A stretch of 64,000 bases of DNA from Valencia hispanica (taxonomy: Eukaryota; Chordata; Actinopteri; Cyprinodontiformes; Valenciidae), in NCBI GenBank assembly GCA_963556495.2, contig OY747702.1, forward strand, positions 56,610,786-56,674,785. The letters run 5' to 3'. The notes beneath the pieces were generated by a model. The model saw only the letters and a program-made list of their open reading frames with translations. It was not told where the DNA came from and searched no databases. The translations under genes were made by a program, and so were the position numbers. Below are positions 59,614 to 64,000 of the stretch, piece by piece (positions within the stretch are counted from its first letter, which is position 1; every line of letters begins with the position of its first letter).

Positions 59614-60538
59614 GAACCAAACATGGAGAAGCAGCTTTCAGTTTCTATGCTCCTCTAATTTGGAACAAACTTCCAGAAAACTGCAAAGTTGCTGAAACAC
59701 TGAGTTCTTTTAAATCACAACTAAAAACGTTTCTGTTTAGAGCTGCCTTTGAGTAATGCTCTCATGTATCACATGTTTTGCGTATGCTTCTTGCTTTATT
59801 GCTATTTTTATTTTACCCCTTAATCATGAAAGCACCTTGAATTACCTTGTTGTTGAAAGTGTTGCGATACAAATAAAATTGCCTTGCCATGATGTATGAT
59901 AGAGCTGATTATTAAGGGCTTTGTATGTAAGAAGAAGGATCTTAAATTCTATTCTGGATTTAACAGGGAGCCAATGAAGGGAAGCTAAAACAGGAGAAAT
60001 GTGATCTCTCTTTTTAATATTCATCAGAACTCTTGCTGCCGCATTTTGGATCAACTGAAGGCTTTTAATGACATTTTGTGGACTACCTGATAGTAAAGAA
60101 TTACAGTAGTCCAGCCTTGAGGTAACAAATGCATGGACTAGTTTCTCAGCATCACTCCTGGACAGGATGTTTCTAATTTTAGCAATATTCCAGAGGTGAA
60201 AGAAGGAAATCCTTGAAACTTGTTTAATATGGGATTTGAATGTCATGTCTTGTTAAAAAATAATACTGAGGTTCTTTATGTTGTTACTGGAGGCCAATTT
60301 AATGCCATCCAGATGAAGTGATTGACTAAGCAGTTTCTGTTTCAGGGTTTCTGCTCCAAAGACAACAACTACTGTCTTGTCAGAATTTAGCAGAAGAAAG
60401 TTTAGTGTCATCCATGTTTTTATGTCTTCCAGACATGCCTGTAGTCTATCTAACTGACTGGGTTCATCAGGATTTATGAATAAATATAGTTGTGTATCAT
60501 CGGCATAGCTGTGGAAATTTAAGGATTTTACCAATTGA

Positions 60539-60680
<142 letters not shown>

Positions 60681-61470
60681 AAGAATTGGTCCAAGCAGAG
60701 AACCCTGTGGAACTCCACAAGTAAGTGATTGAGTGTGAAGAAGGTTTATCATTTACATGAACAGACTGGAATCTTTCAGACAAATATGATTTAAACCAGC
60801 CTAGTGCTGTTCCTTTGATCCCTGCAACATGTTCAAGGCTTTCTAAGAGAATATTATGATCGACTGTGTCAAAAGCAGCACTGAGATCTAACAACACCAG
60901 AACAGACACCAGTCCATTATCTGAGGCCATGAGAATATCATTAGTAACCTTCACCTTCAGAGGAGCTCTAAAACCTGACTGAGACTCTTCAAACAGGTCG
61001 TTATTGTTGTATTTGCTCACATACTTGATTAGCAACTATTTTCTCAGGGATGGTTAAATATAGGTTTGTAATTCACTAAGTCATCTTGATTGAGGGAAGG
61101 TTTCTTAAGGAAAGGTTTAATTACAGCTATGTTAAATTCCTGTAGTAGGTATCCATTTACTAAGGATAGATTCATCATATCTAAAATGGGGCCAATCACC
61201 AAAGCAAACACTTACTTTATTAAATTGATTGGGATTGGGTCCAACTTAAAAGTTTAAGGTTTAGATGAGGCCTATTTTTTTGATAATTCTGGAAGCTCGA
61301 CTGAATCACAACAGTCCAAACACAAATGAGGTTCTACAGTTCTCTCTGATGTGGCTTTACTACCTGAGAGAGAAGTAGCCATGTTTCGGAGGATGCCAAT
61401 GATTTTATTTTTAATAGAATTCATTTCATTTATGAAGTCACATTCCACTGATTTCATGAAAAAAACCCAA

Positions 61471-62438
61471 CATTGTGTAGGCCAACTTCCTCAACTTCCT
61501 CTCCTCCGTCATGTTTTGGGCATCTCCATGCGAACACAGCGAAGATGAGGACAAAGATAAGACTGGTTAATACCGTAAAACCCACCCAGACTCAGAGAGA
61601 AGCTGAAAGGGTGTCATGAACATCAATGCGTGCCGGGAAGGCGTGGGACAACCCTGAAGTACGTCAGTCACTGCTGTTCAGCAGGGAAGAAAAGGAGCCT
61701 TTGTTCAGCATCGTTTCCCATCCAAACCCCAGCCACATGAAAGCGTCAGAGTGACTCAGTTTTAATAAAGATCCACATTCACTCGATCCAGCGTCCTGAA
61801 GAGGACTTAAAGAACACAGAGTCAACATGGAAACTGACTCTTTTGTGCTTCCTTCCTTTGTGTATTTTTCGATCTTTCATGACTCATGATCAAACATGAT
61901 TATGAATGTCAACCGTGGGCAAAAATGCTGCATTATTATTGAAACTCTTGCTTATGTTAAGCACAGCTCTGCCTTTTTGCTGTCCTGGTTGGTGCTCACC
62001 ATCCTCCAGATTGTGACGTGTAATTCACTGCCTGAACTTGAGTAGATCAGCATTACGTGCGTCAGGACACATGTTGCTGTGACGTGAAATGTCACAATGA
62101 TGATAAAAAGTCTGATTAGTTCAGTTTAAATTAGGATTTCAATTATAAATGTCTCAAACAGCCTTTTTACATAAATAATCTTTGTTTTTATAACTCCCCC
62201 TGAATGGTTTTCACCTGAATTCAACAGTAAAATAAACAAAGTCTGTGCGTGTGTATGTGTGCGTTGTAAGTAGGTGAGACTGTGAACTCTCCTATCAGTC
62301 CCATAGTTCACAGACTCATATAAACACAGGGGGATGGTGTGGGAGTAGGAGCCTCCGTTTACATTCTTCTCTTCGCAGGGGGAGTTTGTGATGTCTAGCC
62401 TTTCAAGGCTGCACCAGGATCCAATTCAGATAGCATTT
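61471..62438. other. no gene recognised
   Basis: No supported gene or repeat. Confidence 0.5.
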
Positions 62439-62834
62439 TTAGTTCAGGCTGGGACTTTTCTGCCTTAAAGTTTTTTCAACGGTCTCATAGCCACAGTGGC
62501 GTTCCAAACATCCGAATACTGGCTCAGTTTCCATCAGCCCGGCTGAGAAACTTCTCCAGGTTGTTTCTCCAGGTTGTTTTCCCACCTCGCGTACGAGTCC
62601 AACCACCGCATCCAGTTTGCGGTTTTGCTCGTTCAGCACATTAGTCTGAGTGTTTACAGCACGGCATAATCCTTCTTGAAGCTGCAAAAGCTTGCCAATT
62701 ACTTCCGACTGCTTCTTCTCTTTGCGATACATCAGGAATCCACCCAAGCCAAACAGCAGAAACCCGATTATCATGAATCCAATTATGTAATATCCAATTA
62801 TGGATACAACAAGGACTTCTGGCTTTACTTTCAC
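62439..62834 (-). pseudogene. unidentified small membrane-protein-like ORF
   Basis: The 131-codon frame begins with valine (GTG), with TGA a few codons upstream and no ATG. It encodes a hydrophobic segment (VSIIGYYIIGFMIIGFLLFG) followed by the basic MYRKEKK, then an amphipathic helix-like VIGKLLQLQEGLCRAV with NVLNEQNRKLDAVVGLV. A 13-base duplication near 62565 (aacaacctggaga repeated) shifts the frame; without it the ORF would stop earlier. An acceptor-like ctgcaaacag lies at its 5' side. It could be an exon or a pseudogene. Not recognised. Confidence 0.35.
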
Positions 62835-62939
62835 AACTGATGGTCATCCTGTTTGCAGCTGAAGGATCTCGGACTCTGGTCAGTTATAGACCATGCAGAA
62901 CCCTTAGATGTCTTCCCTCTCTGTCCCGAGGACCAGAAC

Positions 62940-63100
62940 TAAGCTAGAACAGGGAACATTTAGTCTAGAGCGCTCCTCAACTCTGGATCAAACTGCTTGA
63001 AAACCTGAGATGTGCAGAAAATGTTTGCTTCTTTAAATCAGGACTGAAATCACCATTGTTTACTGAGGGCTTGGTTGGTTCTAGTGTTTTGTAGTGGTTG
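62940..63100 (+). mobile_element. LINE 3'-end remnant (candidate)
   Basis: The stretch gctcctcaactctggatcaa and gcttctttaaatcaggactg resembles the L2-like 3' coding end also seen near 25660. Very short and decayed. Confidence 0.4.
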
Positions 63101-63134
63101 TCTACCTACATTTTGTAGTTTTACACTTTCTTTT

Positions 63135-63690
63135 CCATCCATCCATCCATCCATCCATCCATCCATCCATCTTCCGCTTATATGGGGTCAGATCGAGAGG
63201 CGTTTCCAGGCCAGCCAAGAAACATAGTCCCTCCAGTGTGTCCTGGGTCTTACTTTGGGTCTCCTCCTGGTGGGACGTGCCTTTAACACCTCATCAGGGA
63301 GGCGTCCAGAAGGCATCCTGACCAGATGCCTGAGCCGCATCAACTGGCTACTCTCGATGTGGAGGAGCAGAGGCTCTACTCTGAGCCCCTCCTGGATGAC
63401 CGAGCTTCTCACACTGTCTCTAAGGGAGAGCCCAGACACCCTATGGAGGAAACTCATTTTGCCCGCTTGTCCTTTCGGTCTCTACCCAGATCTCGTGACT
63501 AGAGCTGAGGAGAGGAACGTAGCTAGACCAGTAAATTGATTCAGCACGACAGACCGGTACAGCGCTCTACCCTTAGCCAGCTCAAGACCATTGTTTCAGA
63601 TTTGGAGGTGCTGATTCTCATCCCAGCTGCTTGACACTCAACTGTGAACTACTCCAGCGAAAGCTGTAGATCACAGATTAGTTGCAGATG
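63135..63690 (-). mobile_element. Rex3 LINE, 3' fragment, broken
   Basis: The inverted tail (CCAT)n at 63135-63170 is followed by an antisense C-terminal coding region: 63457-63188 reads [20 protein letters not shown], then [20 protein letters not shown] and HWRDYVSWLAWKRL. An upstream piece with gatttggaggtgctgattct matches the STSKSEA region of the full copy after an internal deletion. Stops and substitutions show it is older than the copy at 50773. Confidence 0.85.
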
Positions 63691-64000
63691 ATGTAACGCT
63701 TTTAATTTTGTCATATTTTGCAGACTGAATGCGCCACAGAATAAGGGAACCTACAGAACAGTCTAGGATATCCCTTCTTGCTCCACTGATAATTATAGTA
63801 ACAGCAGTGATAATGAGTGGCTTTCAGAGAATAGTAGAGACATAGGAGGTAAGGATGATTAAGTAAATGTAGTCACTCAGTTTGCAGATAGTCAGGAGGA
63901 TGAAGGCCAGGATGCAGAGGTCAGCTTGATAAGGGAGCTGCAGGTGCCATCAGAATAATTCATGTTCTTTGTGGTGATTTTAGATAATTGATGATATCTA
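63691..64000. other. no gene recognised
   Basis: No supported feature to the end of the window. Confidence 0.5.

Larger units (their letters stand above)
54962..59888 (+). mobile_element. L2-type LINE (first subfamily), split twice
   Basis: L2 blocks at 54962-55546, 56670-56963 and 59628-59888 join in order when compared with the copy at 42750-43935. Block one encodes [10 protein letters not shown] at about 55150 and the region to gcgtcctcacagg. Block two continues with aaaaagtcaatcagacagct. Block three runs from agcagctttcagtttctatg to the gccttgcc tail. The copy is 5' truncated within the reverse-transcriptase region and has several frame breaks. Confidence 0.85.

Overview
The window is eukaryotic and looks like a teleost fish genome. 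It has low coding density, GT-AG introns and long microsatellites. Its repeats are typical of fish: L2, Rex1-like and Rex3 LINEs, many Tc1-like elements, hAT, Harbinger and mariner-type MITEs, a Penelope fragment and a Ty3/gypsy remnant. No prokaryotic feature or CRISPR array was seen. All calls come from reading the sequence. Family names rest on recognised protein motifs and termini, not on searches.

One host gene can be assembled with confidence. It is the CXC chemokine gene cxcl14 on the minus strand, with four coding exons at 27362-27299, 26195-26090, 20102-19989 and 16126-16111. They splice in phase to a 99-residue protein with a signal peptide, a CXC motif and four cysteines. Its introns are loaded with repeats. 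A CpG-rich upstream region (27363-27660) is its likely promoter. A second CpG-rich island (about 6290-6780) with a minus-strand splice donor may be the promoter of another gene whose body is not visible. A possible decayed exon lies beside it (5781-6036).

Layout. 1-6.8 kb: L2 tail, long GAAA microsatellite, LINE tail, head-to-head hAT-like elements, CpG island. 9.3-11.2 kb: a decayed IS630/Tc1-like transposon with intact TIRs and introns. 11.9-15.2 kb: a Tc1-like element broken by a hAT MITE and a Rex1-like LINE, then a 1.4-kb TIR element. 15.7-27.6 kb: cxcl14 with Tc1, Harbinger and mariner-type insertions in its introns. 28-35 kb: dispersed repeats, a Penelope GIY-YIG fragment, a THAP plus SWIM/YqaJ-like remnant, and LINE fragments. 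35-50 kb: Tc1-like and L2 fragments and a gypsy remnant. 50.8-53.7 kb: a nearly intact Rex3 retrotransposon with a 14-bp target duplication. 54.7-61.5 kb: a deep nest in which a minus-strand L2 is split by a plus-strand L2, itself split by a 1.1-kb foldback element and a 2.65-kb poly(A)-tailed GC-rich retro-insertion. 62-64 kb: an unidentified small membrane-protein-like ORF and a Rex3 3' fragment.

The strongest candidates for something undescribed are the foldback element, the 2.65-kb poly(A) insertion without a recognisable ORF, and the convergent THAP and SWIM/YqaJ-like remnant.
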